NCBI GenBank assembly: GCA_022788105.1
Contig: JALEVZ010000075.1
Coordinates: 1-45,640 of the forward strand
Length of the DNA stretch: 45,640 nt
Origin: Prevotella sp.
GTDB taxonomy: Bacteria > Bacteroidota > Bacteroidia > Bacteroidales > Bacteroidaceae
Direction: 5' to 3'
Shown: one piece after another, positions 12,644 to 21,835 of the stretch
How positions within the stretch are numbered: the first letter of the stretch is position 1
Layout of the letters: each line of letters starts with the position of its first letter
Notes under the pieces: generated by a model
Database searches by the model: none
The model's input: only the letters and a program-made list of their open reading frames with translations
What the model was told of the DNA's origin: nothing
Made by a program: the position numbers and the translations under genes

Positions 12644-14677
12644 TTACTCAGTTGTCCACCCCGTGTTCTGCACAATCTGCGGGTCACGGTTGACCTCATC
12701 CTGAGGAATCGGGAATAAGGACATGCGCTTGGTGTAGATACGGTGGTCCTGGGTGAAACGTTTGTAGAAATTGACCAGCTGGTTCTGTTCCGTCACGCCG
12801 GTGTTCATCACATTGAAGCCGGTGAAGTTACCGCCTTCGCCGCCCTGGTGATAGGCAGGATAAATCCAGCCGTCAGTCATCTCGGATCCGTCACGCCACT
12901 TTCCTTCGCCAACACCCCAGCGGCGCACATCGAAATAGTGCTTGTTCTCATAGGCCAGCTCAAGCAGGCGCTCACGGTAGACCACCTTGAGCACAAGTTC
13001 CTGGTTCAGGTCACCGAGGTCAATGCGCGGCTTGCCCCAGACATCGGTGGCAGTGCGGTCCTCCGCGTTGATGCCCACATACTCGCGGACACCGGCGCGC
13101 TGACGGATCAGGTTGACATAATGCATGGCCTCACCCAGCTCACCGAGCTCGGCGCAAGCCTCAGCATAGTTAAGGTAGACCTCGCCCAATCGTAGCAGCG
13201 GAAGCATGTCTACATTGCTCTCCTTGGCATAATAGTTCTTGCGGGCTATCGTGCCGAAGATGGGATAGTCGTGCGTGTTGCCGTTAGGGCCTGAGTTGCC
13301 ATTATAGTTCATCTCCACAGGAGTTGACTTGTCGAAATCCCACGGACGGTTCTGGAACGTAATGGCCAGATAGAACCTCGGCTCGCGGCCATAGAACTGC
13401 TTAAGTACGGAATGGCCCGACCCCGGTGAGAAATACTGGTAGCTCGTCAGGGGGTCTATGCACGCTTTCGACTGCGTGATGGACAGGGGGTTGCGCACGG
13501 GATAATACTTGGGGTCACTGGTGTCGTAGGTGAAGTAGTCCGGGTCTTTGTTGATGTCAAGACCCTTGTCGGTGAAATAGAGGTCAATGAACTCAAGCGG
13601 CACGGAGAATGCGCCGCCGCCCTTATCGTAGTTGGAGCCGAGACCTTGGAAACGGGGTACCATGCAATAGGTCTCGTTGCTTGAGCTGGTACGTCCATAA
13701 ATCAGCTCCTCATTGTCAGACGAGCCCATGCTTGCGGCAAAGACTGAGCGGAACGGACACGACTTGCCTACCGAAGAGACGAGCTTACCGTTGGCATCAC
13801 GCAGTGCCAGTCTGAACTTTTTGCTGTCTATGATGCGCTTTGCCGCATCGCGGGCGTCACGCCATTTCTGCTCGTCACGCTGCTGCGGGAAAAGACTGGT
13901 TCCGTCCTTGTTGGTCAGGCTCTGGTAATAAGGGTCGCCATTGAAGAGATAGCTGGCACGGAAGAGATACACCTCCGCAAGAAGACCCTCGACAGCCTCC
14001 TGGGTAAGATTACCCTTCATCTGGGCCTCATAAGCCCCGTTGGTGAACTGCGAGACCAGATGGCCACCATCCAAGGTTGATTTAAGCTCGCCTATAATGT
14101 AATTGAAGCAGTCGTCCACTGATGCACGCGGAAGCTGCATGTCCGCCAAGGGATCATCTACACCGTAGACACGGTCGCCGACCACCGGTACAGGACCATA
14201 CAACTTCATCAGCTCAAAGTAGAACAGAGCTCGCAGCGAGCGGCACTCGGCCTTGGTCCACTCCTTCTCCGTACTGTCCATATTGGGATTGTTGTCTATG
14301 TTGGCCAGATAGATGTTGGCGTACTGGATGGCACGATAATAGTTAGTCCAAATGGTGGAGACGAGCCCCGTTGAAGGATAGAGCGTACCGTGGATGATGT
14401 CAAGCGCCGGCACCCAGTCCCACGGCAGATAACCCTCCGTCGTCGCGGCACCTATATAGAAAGACACATCGCCTCCTCCAGTGCCTGCGTAACGGTTGCT
14501 CCAGTCCGGGATATAATGGTAGACATTGGTCAGCCAGGAAAGCGACTGCCCGCGGTTGGTGAAGACATCTTCGAGCGAGGTGGCGTTGTCCGGCACATCA
14601 TCGAAGTAGTCCTCACAGGAAGAGAGGCCAAACATGGCCATCGCCGCGAATGTAATTGCCAAAATCTTTTTGTTCAT
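12644..14677 (-). CDS. SusD-family outer-membrane glycan-binding lipoprotein
   Basis: 677 residues. The start at 14677 gives MNKKILAITFAAMAMFGLSSCEDYFDD split as signal peptide plus lipobox (LSSC). The upstream in-frame ATG at 14698 adds seven poor residues and was rejected. The body is a helical TPR-type SusD fold. An N-terminal RagB/SusD region (TSLEDVFTNRGQ) and a C-terminal SusD domain with NLIRQRAG, LRLGEVYLNYAEACAEL and RERLLELAYENKHYFDVRRW are typical of the family. It binds glycan at the surface and acts as a lid for the SusC transporter encoded immediately upstream, 23 bases away. The ligand is presumably a manno-oligosaccharide, judged from the neighbouring GH76 and GH38. Confidence 0.95.
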   Translation of the reverse strand: MNKKILAITFAAMAMFGLSSCEDYFDDVPDNATSLEDVFTNRGQSLSWLTNVYHYIPDWSNRYAGTGGGDVSFYIGAATTEGYLPWDWVPALDIIHGTLYPSTGLVSTIWTNYYRAIQYANIYLANIDNNPNMDSTEKEWTKAECRSLRALFYFELMKLYGPVPVVGDRVYGVDDPLADMQLPRASVDDCFNYIIGELKSTLDGGHLVSQFTNGAYEAQMKGNLTQEAVEGLLAEVYLFRASYLFNGDPYYQSLTNKDGTSLFPQQRDEQKWRDARDAAKRIIDSKKFRLALRDANGKLVSSVGKSCPFRSVFAASMGSSDNEELIYGRTSSSNETYCMVPRFQGLGSNYDKGGGAFSVPLEFIDLYFTDKGLDINKDPDYFTYDTSDPKYYPVRNPLSITQSKACIDPLTSYQYFSPGSGHSVLKQFYGREPRFYLAITFQNRPWDFDKSTPVEMNYNGNSGPNGNTHDYPIFGTIARKNYYAKESNVDMLPLLRLGEVYLNYAEACAELGELGEAMHYVNLIRQRAGVREYVGINAEDRTATDVWGKPRIDLGDLNQELVLKVVYRERLLELAYENKHYFDVRRWGVGEGKWRDGSEMTDGWIYPAYHQGGEGGNFTGFNVMNTGVTEQNQLVNFYKRFTQDHRIYTKRMSLFPIPQDEVNRDPQIVQNTGWTTE

Positions 14678-14700
14678 ATATAATAATGTATTATTCAAAG

Positions 14701-17700
14701 TTAAAAGTTAAAATTGACACCAAGCGAGAAGGTGCGCACATTCGGATAGGAAATGCCATTGGAGGTGTTGAGCTCCGGGTCCCAAAGCTTGAACTTGCTC
14801 CACGTCAAGACATTCTGGCCCATGAAGTAGAAACGGCCTCCCTTGATAAATCCGCCGCGCTGCCATGACTTGGGGAAGTAGTACGAGATGGTGAACTGCT
14901 TCAGGCGCAGGAATCCCATGTCACGCTTCCACCAGGTAGAAGACACGTAGTTGTTGATGTTGGACGCATCATTGGCACCCCATGCGAGGCGCGGATAGAA
15001 CACGTTTGTGTTCGTCGGGTCATCCTCAGACCAGCGGTCGGTAATGTTGGCATAAAGCGTGCCGCCGCCAGACGAGCTCTGGAAAGGCAGGATACCGTCG
15101 CCAGAGAGTATGCGGTCGGCCTTGGCCGTACCCTGGAAAAGGACTCCCAGGCCAATGTTCTTGTAGCGCAGGTCGCCGCCAAAGCCGTAATAGATTTCCG
15201 GAAGGTCACCACGGCTGATGCACATGCGGTCGTACTCGTCGATGTGGCCGTCACCGTTCAGGTCCTTGTACATGATGTCGCCCGGCTTGACGAGCTCACC
15301 TGCATAAGTCTCACCAAACTGTGTGATGTTGCGCTCCTTGATCTGCTCCTCGCTCGTGTAGAGGCCCTCAGCCACATATCCCCACTGTGCAAGGACGTTG
15401 TGCCCACGCTGGTCAAGCCACGGATAGGCCGGGTTAGCCTGCGCATTCTCAATAACCTTGTCGTGGTTCTGGGTCATATTGCCACGGATAGAGATCCACA
15501 GGTCCTTGTTGAACGTGTGGCTGTACTCAAAGCTGGCCTCGAAGCCCGTATTCTTCACAACACCCATATTGGCAGAAATGCCTTTGGCGAAACCCCCAAT
15601 GAGAGGCACGTTCTCACGCGACACGAAAATCTTCGTGCGGCGCTCCTTGAAGAAATCAAACACAAACGTTAGATCGTCCTTGAAGAAATTAATCTCTATG
15701 CCAAGGTCGCGCTTGTGTATCTTAGACCATTGTGCCTTATATCCGTAATTGTCATAGTACATGGCACCTGTGGCACCATTGCGGGTCCAGTATGTGGAAT
15801 AATTGGCGCCGGAGCTGCCAATCTGCGTGAAATAGGCAAAGCGGCTGCCTGACGAGTCGTTGCCCACATAACCGTCAGAATAGCGGAACTTCAGGAAAGA
15901 GATGATGTTGGAAAGGGGTTTCCACCAAGGCTCCTCTGAGGGTACCCAGCCAAAGGCCCACGCGGGGAAGAAGCCGAAACGATGCCCTGGCTCAAAGTTC
16001 TCTGAGCCTGTGTAGCCGCCGTTGAACTCTGCGAAATACCGGTTGGCGTAGTCGTAAGTGGCCCTAACCGACAAGCTTTCCTGCTTGTAAGGAAGGGTTG
16101 TGAAGAGTGATGCGTTGTTGGCATCGAGATAGTTGCGCATGTTGAAAAGTACAAGTCCCGAGAGCGTATGCTTCTTTGCGAATATGCGCTTGTAATCCAT
16201 TGCTGCCTCAAAATAGAAAGTGCGGTACACCCACTTGTCAGAATTCACCGACATGGAGTTGTTGCCCTTGTACATCTCAGAGAGGATGAGCTTTGTCGGG
16301 TCTGTGTCATAAGTGAGCGGATTGCCGTCGGCATCTGTCGTCAGCACCGGGTAGAGATGCTCGTCGAGAAGCCATACTCCTGTGGTCGGGTCCATGGTGC
16401 CGGTCGGGCGCCACGTGGACATGTCCACATTATAGTTAAGGTTCTGGTTGGCCTTGACATCGAAAGAGACCAGTGCCCTTGCTGAGAGTCCCTTGCTCCA
16501 GTTCCAGAAGCCCAGGTCCTGATGCAGCTTGAGGTTGGTGTTGATTTGGGTTGTGTTCTGCTGGGAGTAGCCACGGCGGGTGAGCGTCACCCACGGGCTG
16601 TCAAGCTCACGGTTGTCAGGAGAGATACCCGGGTTGGCCCCATTGGCATACTGCACAGGATAAATGACAGGATTGGTACTCATAGCCTTGCCGAAGATGG
16701 TACCGATGGACTGGGCCGGATAATGACCGCCCGTGAGATAGCCGCTCACGCCCATGTCGATAGTAGTGGTCTTGGAAGCCTTGAGATTGATGTTTGACAG
16801 GAAGTTATAGCGGTCGTAACTAATCTCCGAGCTGTAGTCCTGAGCCGGGTCGTCCTTGGTCAGACCCTTCTCATTATAATAAGACAAAGATATATAATAA
16901 GTGGCATTGGGGGCACCACCACGGATGTTGACATTGACACGGCGGTTCCATCCATATTGGTGATAGAGTTCCTTCATCCAGTCAACATTCGGATAGAGAT
17001 ACTTGTTGATGGTCGGATTGTCGGCAACGGTCTGGGCATAGGCCTGCTCCTCGGCATTGAGCGGCATGTTGTTGGCAATCTTGGTATTCATGATATACTG
17101 GTCAGAGTAGTAGACACGCCCGCGGGAATGCTGGTAAGCCTCATTGACGGCCTGCATGTACTCTATGCCATCCACGAGGTCAGGAATCTTGGTGAGCTGT
17201 GTCATACCCTGGTAGAAGTCAACGGTGAATTTCGGTTTGCTAACGACACCGGGCTTCGTTGTGATGATGATGACACCGTTACCGCCACGCACACCATAGA
17301 CAGCCGTGGAGGCCGCATCCTTGAGGACTGTGATGGACTCAATGTCCTCAGGGTCGAGCTGACTGAAGTTTCTCTCTATGCCATCGACAAGCACCAATGG
17401 TCCCTCGTTGCGGTTGGTCAGCGTGGACAGGCCGCGAATCCAGATATCAGAGTCGTCCTGTCCCGGAAGACCTGTACGCTGGACGGACATCACACCGGAC
17501 ACACGGCCGGCAAGCACCGAACTGAGGTTGGCTACAGGCGCCTTGACATGTTCCATCTTCAACGTGGACTGCGCGCCAAGCACCGACACCTTTTTCGATG
17601 TCGTATAGCCGGTGACGACGACCTCATCGAGTTTTCCCACATCCTCGTGCATAATCATATCGCACAAGGTTCCATGCACTTTCGACTCCAACGGCTGGAA

Positions 17701-17949
17701 ACCAACGTACTGAGCCGTGAGAACAGGATGAGCACTCTTGCAGGTTATGGTATAGTTGCCATTGACATCAGTGACGGCAGAGACATCCGTACCTTTTTCC
17801 TTAATGGTCACTCCTATCAGCACCTCACCATTGGTATCGACGACACGTCCCGTGACCTTCAACGGTCCGGCGGCAAGTGCAGGAATGCTAAGAAGCAGGG
17901 TCAGCATCAAGCAGGCCCACTTTATTTTATGTTGGATTGTAATTCGCAT
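14701..17949 (-). CDS. SusC-family TonB-dependent outer-membrane transporter
   Basis: 1082 residues. A signal peptide (HKIKWACLMLTLLLSIPALA) is followed by a carboxypeptidase-D-like regulatory domain (LKVTGRVVDTNGEVLIGVTI). The TonB-box and plug region (DEVVVTGY, then LAGRVSGVMSVQRTG and GPLVLVDGIERNF) holds the SusC signature VYGVRGGNGVIIITTK. A 22-strand barrel follows and ends in aromatic residues (TFSLGVNFNF). It imports oligosaccharides into the periplasm together with SusD. The start at 17949 is preferred to 17976 because it begins just before the signal sequence. It is probably transcribed from the promoter upstream of GH38, since only 170 bases separate it from the GLUG gene and no clear promoter was seen there. 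Confidence 0.96.
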   Translation of the reverse strand: MRITIQHKIKWACLMLTLLLSIPALAAGPLKVTGRVVDTNGEVLIGVTIKEKGTDVSAVTDVNGNYTITCKSAHPVLTAQYVGFQPLESKVHGTLCDMIMHEDVGKLDEVVVTGYTTSKKVSVLGAQSTLKMEHVKAPVANLSSVLAGRVSGVMSVQRTGLPGQDDSDIWIRGLSTLTNRNEGPLVLVDGIERNFSQLDPEDIESITVLKDAASTAVYGVRGGNGVIIITTKPGVVSKPKFTVDFYQGMTQLTKIPDLVDGIEYMQAVNEAYQHSRGRVYYSDQYIMNTKIANNMPLNAEEQAYAQTVADNPTINKYLYPNVDWMKELYHQYGWNRRVNVNIRGGAPNATYYISLSYYNEKGLTKDDPAQDYSSEISYDRYNFLSNINLKASKTTTIDMGVSGYLTGGHYPAQSIGTIFGKAMSTNPVIYPVQYANGANPGISPDNRELDSPWVTLTRRGYSQQNTTQINTNLKLHQDLGFWNWSKGLSARALVSFDVKANQNLNYNVDMSTWRPTGTMDPTTGVWLLDEHLYPVLTTDADGNPLTYDTDPTKLILSEMYKGNNSMSVNSDKWVYRTFYFEAAMDYKRIFAKKHTLSGLVLFNMRNYLDANNASLFTTLPYKQESLSVRATYDYANRYFAEFNGGYTGSENFEPGHRFGFFPAWAFGWVPSEEPWWKPLSNIISFLKFRYSDGYVGNDSSGSRFAYFTQIGSSGANYSTYWTRNGATGAMYYDNYGYKAQWSKIHKRDLGIEINFFKDDLTFVFDFFKERRTKIFVSRENVPLIGGFAKGISANMGVVKNTGFEASFEYSHTFNKDLWISIRGNMTQNHDKVIENAQANPAYPWLDQRGHNVLAQWGYVAEGLYTSEEQIKERNITQFGETYAGELVKPGDIMYKDLNGDGHIDEYDRMCISRGDLPEIYYGFGGDLRYKNIGLGVLFQGTAKADRILSGDGILPFQSSSGGGTLYANITDRWSEDDPTNTNVFYPRLAWGANDASNINNYVSSTWWKRDMGFLRLKQFTISYYFPKSWQRGGFIKGGRFYFMGQNVLTWSKFKLWDPELNTSNGISYPNVRTFSLGVNFNF

Positions 17950-18054
17950 TATTATAGATATAATGGTTAGTTTCATACGGCAAATGCCGCTGAGATTTCA
18001 ATTATATTGACAGGGGACACGGCCTTCATGAACGCATCCCCTGTCTATAGTCAC

Positions 18055-18140
18055 ATTACTTGTTCAGAACCTTAAATCACTTGTTCAGAACCTTATAAAT
18101 CACTTGTTCAGAACCTTAAATTACTTGTTCAGAACCTTAA
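18055..18140 (-). repeat. Fourfold tandem copy of the GLUG gene's final codons and stop
   Basis: Four units of about 21 bp (18120-18140, 18099-18119, 18076-18098, 18055-18075) each read, on the minus strand, as AAGGTTCTGAACAAG followed by TAA or TGA. The first unit is the real end of the gene (KVLNK stop). The other three lie in the 3' untranslated region and preserve the stop codon. The third has a two-base insertion. Confidence 0.9.
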
Positions 18141-21100
18141 AAGAGCCCTGGGTCTTGCCACCCTTGACAGAAACGATGTAAAGTCCCTTGGCAGGAAGGC
18201 TCATTCTGACAGAAGATGAGCTGGCTACGGTCTCGCCCACCTTTTGGCCGGACACGCTGTAGACGCTGAGACGGGTACCCGTTGCAAGGCCATTCACATT
18301 CAGCTTGCCGTTAACCACACTGACAGTAGCCTTCGAAGTGGCGACACCGTCGATGCCATTAGCTACGCCATTTGAGAATATGCGGAGGACAGGATAGCCA
18401 TAGCTTCCCTCGTCCATCTTCCATATCTCGTTAAAGTCCCAGCCGATGTTGGTGTAAGTAGCCTGCGTCTTCAGAGTTGTGGAATTCTGGGCAGTTGCAG
18501 CCGACACAGATCCGCCATCGGCAGTCTCATTCTTTAACGGCCACGCCTGGTCAAGGTTGTCGGCAGTCATCGTGGCCTCTGAATTGTAGAGGTTGTTCTC
18601 GTTGAAGTTGATGACAGCATTGGCTTCGTCACCAGCTCCATTGCCCGCGATGAACGGTGCGGCAATCCTCGGTGTGGCGTCACCGACCGACGTCATGTCG
18701 CCCAGTGAAACACAGTTGTTGATAGAAACCGTACTGTTGGCCTTGTCAATAAGTCCGACGAAGCCGCCGGCCCAGCCGCGGAATGAGCAGCTGACATTGA
18801 CGTTGCTCAGGCACTTGTCAAACGAGGCGCCTCCCTCAAGGGTGCAGCCTGCGAAGCCACCGCACTGCGAGCGGCCGTCAACGATACCCCAGAGCGTGGT
18901 ATTGGTCACGGTGATGCCGTCGGCGTCACCGGCAAGCAGAGCCACGTGGTCATCGCCGATAACCTTACCTGTGATGGCCACCTGGTCGAAAGTCGTGTTG
19001 GAGGCAGAGCCTATGAAGCCAACATGATCGGCGGCAGAACCTGCGTCAACAAGGATGTTCTCAAAAGCAATATTCTTGATGGTTGCGCCGGCAGTCTGTC
19101 CGAATATGCCCTCATTGCTGTGGCCGTCGGTATAGGTCACCTTAAGGCCGGACACCTTATAGCCCTGACCGTCAAGAGTACCCGAGAACGGCATGTCGTC
19201 TACGGCAATGCCCTTGAAGCCGTCATAGCTGCTCATGTCAATGTCATTGGCCAGCTGGTAATTACCAGACAGGTTGCGGTTGATGAGAGTGGCAAACTGC
19301 TCAGGAGTAGAAATCTTAGTGGTGACACCTGACTGGTCCACATAGAACGTGAACGATGTCGGAGACAGGGTGAGCAGAGAAGCGACCTCGGCCGAGTTCT
19401 CCACAGATACCGTCACTTTTCCAGCAGCCACAAACTCACCGTCATCATTGCCCACATAAATCCTGTTGGGCTCCTCATCCACTGTCGACACCAGGCTTGC
19501 GCCATCAGAAATGTTGTACTCCAAATCCTGGCCCCAAGAGCCATGTGTCGGCGAGAGGTCAAGGAACTCGGCACCCTCACTGTAAACCACTGTCGTATTC
19601 TCATTAGGCATGTCAAAAATCTCCGCCGGCAGAGGGGCGTTCATCCAGCTGAGCACCGGGTACATCTTGCCCTCAGCATCCTCAAGGAATTTCCAAGTAT
19701 TATCGAAATCCCAGCCAAGCGTGTTGACATAGAAGTCGCGGGTCTTGGCCTCTGCATCTTTGACGGTCTCACCATCTTCGTTGGAGGCGTCAGATGTACC
19801 GGAGAAACCTGCACCGCGGCTGCCAATGTTCATTGATTCCACTGCATGGTTGTTGATCATAGTTGCCTTGCGGCCTGCCGTATAGACGATACGGGATTGG
19901 CTGCCTTTATAGAGATGCGAAGCAGCCGAAAGGTTGTTCTGTATAATAGTCTCATGTTCATCGGAGTCAATCAGAGAAATGACACCGGCCGACCATTGTT
20001 CATTACCATCAATCGTTCCAGAGAAATAGCAGTTTTGGATAGTGCCGCCATTGGTCACACCTACGAGTCCGCCAACCTGATAGGAGCGGGTCTTGAGTTT
20101 GGCATCGGAGAGGCAGTCGGAAATTATGACACCGTCATTGCCGTTGACGTTCATGTCGCCAGCGATGGAGCCTACGTGGTCGCGGCCCTCAATATAGGAG
20201 TTGGCCACGTAGCAGCTCTGGATGGTGCCGCCATAGGCACGGCCCACGATAGCTGCAGCATTTGCGTTGCCCACGATGTTGGCGTTCTCAATACCAAGAT
20301 TCTTGATTGTGGCCCCATGAGTTGTTGCAAACAGGGCTGCCTGGTCCTGATTGGGATTGTTGAAAGTCAGGTTGCGGATGACATGACCTTGGCCGTCAAG
20401 CGAGCCGGTGAAATCAGGCAGCGGAGTAAAGCTAACACCGCTCATGTCGATGTCGGCCGCAAGCTTGTAGTCACCCTCGGTATTAAACTTGATGTTGAGC
20501 AGGTCCTCGGCCGTGGCAATATCGTAGTTGGTCTGCGTCACGGTAAAGGTCTGCGTGTAAGTGGCACCTTTGACATAAGCGTCACCGGTCGTGGTATAGG
20601 TAATGGTAGCCGTGCCTGCACCCACGAAGCTAATTTTCGTTCCAGTGACCGTAGCCACATTTTCATTGGAAGATGAAAGGGTGACCGTGCGGCCAAGAGC
20701 CGACTTGGCACCGCTCTCATAAGTTCCGCCCACCACGTTTACGTCGGCGGGTGTGTTGACGGCAATGTCATCACCGTCAAACGGTACCGTCATGCCCGCC
20801 AAGACAGGATAGCGCCCGTCGGCCAGCGACCACTCGGTGCCCCAGCCAAGTCCCGTATAGGTGACCGCCTTCTGCAGGTCGGCAACCGAGGTCTCCGTAC
20901 CCTGGAAATCACCGGCCAGTTCGGCATGGTCGCGTTCCTTTCCGGCACTGTAGATGACGGTTGCCGTAGAACTGAGGTTGGTTCCGAAGTTTTCCGAGCC
21001 ATTATTGTTCCAGCCCACGATGGAATGAGCATGCTCAAAGTTGTTGTTAGGATCGGAATTGCCGACCGACGCAGCTCCCTTGATGTAGATGGCGGCACTG

Positions 21101-21792
21101 ACATTATTGGTGAATGTGCCTGAGCCCCCGTCGATTAGGGCGGAGATGCCGCCGGCACCGGCATTTCTGTCCTCTGCAGTTGCCGAGCCGTAGAAGAAGC
21201 ACTTGTCAATGTTACCCGCATTGACAATGCCAGCGATACCGCCAGCCTGATAGGTGCGGCTGAACACGCCGGCGGTTGACATACAGTTGGAAATGGAGGT
21301 GAACTCTCCATTGTCCGCGCTGCCGCTCGCGTCACCCACAATGCCGCCTACATGGTCGCGGCCTGTGACGATGCCGCTCGTCATAACACCACTGATGTTC
21401 ACCTGTTTGGCATTGCCGAGAAGGATGCCGACGTGCTCGTCACCGTCAACCTTCGCACCAATGATAGATACATTCTTCAAAGTGGCACCCTTGGCATAGC
21501 CAAAAAGTCCTGAGTTGTCAAGGTCACGGCTTGCTGTCACCGTCAGTCCCTTGATGGAGTGTCCGCCGCCGTCAAAGGTACCTGTAAACGGAGAGGCCTC
21601 AGTGCCTAAAGGAGTCCATTGCCCCGTCAAGGTGATGTCAGCGGCAAGTACATAATTACCACTGGGATCATTGGCTATAGCCTTCAATCCTGCCTCGTCG
21701 GTGATCTGCGTCTGCGCACTTACTGCCGAGGAAAGCAAAATGGCGGCTGCGAAAGCCATCGATCTCGCTCTGGTCTGTAAATCTTTACCCAT
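18121..21792 (-). CDS. Large GLUG-motif surface protein with T9SS tail
   Basis: 1223 residues. A signal peptide (SMAFAAAILLSSAVSAQ) is followed by three long blocks of GLUG-type beta-helix repeats (about 30-320, 425-715 and 850-1120). Typical units are GTFDGGGHSIKGLTV, LFGYAKGATLKNVSI and HVGSIAGDMNV. The blocks are separated by Ig-like or bacterial invasin-like segments such as ATVTGTKISFVGAGTATITY. The end, LSVYSVSGQKVGETV through LPAKGLYIVSVKGG, is a T9SS type A tail. No catalytic residues are recognisable. Its place between GH38 and SusC, where surface glycan-binding proteins often sit, suggests an adhesin or glycan-binding role, but this is inference. A pectate-lyase-like enzyme cannot be excluded because the fold is similar. 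Confidence 0.85.
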   Translation of the reverse strand: MGKDLQTRARSMAFAAAILLSSAVSAQTQITDEAGLKAIANDPSGNYVLAADITLTGQWTPLGTEASPFTGTFDGGGHSIKGLTVTASRDLDNSGLFGYAKGATLKNVSIIGAKVDGDEHVGILLGNAKQVNISGVMTSGIVTGRDHVGGIVGDASGSADNGEFTSISNCMSTAGVFSRTYQAGGIAGIVNAGNIDKCFFYGSATAEDRNAGAGGISALIDGGSGTFTNNVSAAIYIKGAASVGNSDPNNNFEHAHSIVGWNNNGSENFGTNLSSTATVIYSAGKERDHAELAGDFQGTETSVADLQKAVTYTGLGWGTEWSLADGRYPVLAGMTVPFDGDDIAVNTPADVNVVGGTYESGAKSALGRTVTLSSSNENVATVTGTKISFVGAGTATITYTTTGDAYVKGATYTQTFTVTQTNYDIATAEDLLNIKFNTEGDYKLAADIDMSGVSFTPLPDFTGSLDGQGHVIRNLTFNNPNQDQAALFATTHGATIKNLGIENANIVGNANAAAIVGRAYGGTIQSCYVANSYIEGRDHVGSIAGDMNVNGNDGVIISDCLSDAKLKTRSYQVGGLVGVTNGGTIQNCYFSGTIDGNEQWSAGVISLIDSDEHETIIQNNLSAASHLYKGSQSRIVYTAGRKATMINNHAVESMNIGSRGAGFSGTSDASNEDGETVKDAEAKTRDFYVNTLGWDFDNTWKFLEDAEGKMYPVLSWMNAPLPAEIFDMPNENTTVVYSEGAEFLDLSPTHGSWGQDLEYNISDGASLVSTVDEEPNRIYVGNDDGEFVAAGKVTVSVENSAEVASLLTLSPTSFTFYVDQSGVTTKISTPEQFATLINRNLSGNYQLANDIDMSSYDGFKGIAVDDMPFSGTLDGQGYKVSGLKVTYTDGHSNEGIFGQTAGATIKNIAFENILVDAGSAADHVGFIGSASNTTFDQVAITGKVIGDDHVALLAGDADGITVTNTTLWGIVDGRSQCGGFAGCTLEGGASFDKCLSNVNVSCSFRGWAGGFVGLIDKANSTVSINNCVSLGDMTSVGDATPRIAAPFIAGNGAGDEANAVINFNENNLYNSEATMTADNLDQAWPLKNETADGGSVSAATAQNSTTLKTQATYTNIGWDFNEIWKMDEGSYGYPVLRIFSNGVANGIDGVATSKATVSVVNGKLNVNGLATGTRLSVYSVSGQKVGETVASSSSVRMSLPAKGLYIVSVKGGKTQGSFKVLNK

Positions 21793-21835
21793 AGTCTTAA
21801 TGTTTTATAAGTTAAAAGTTAATAAGTTAATATAG

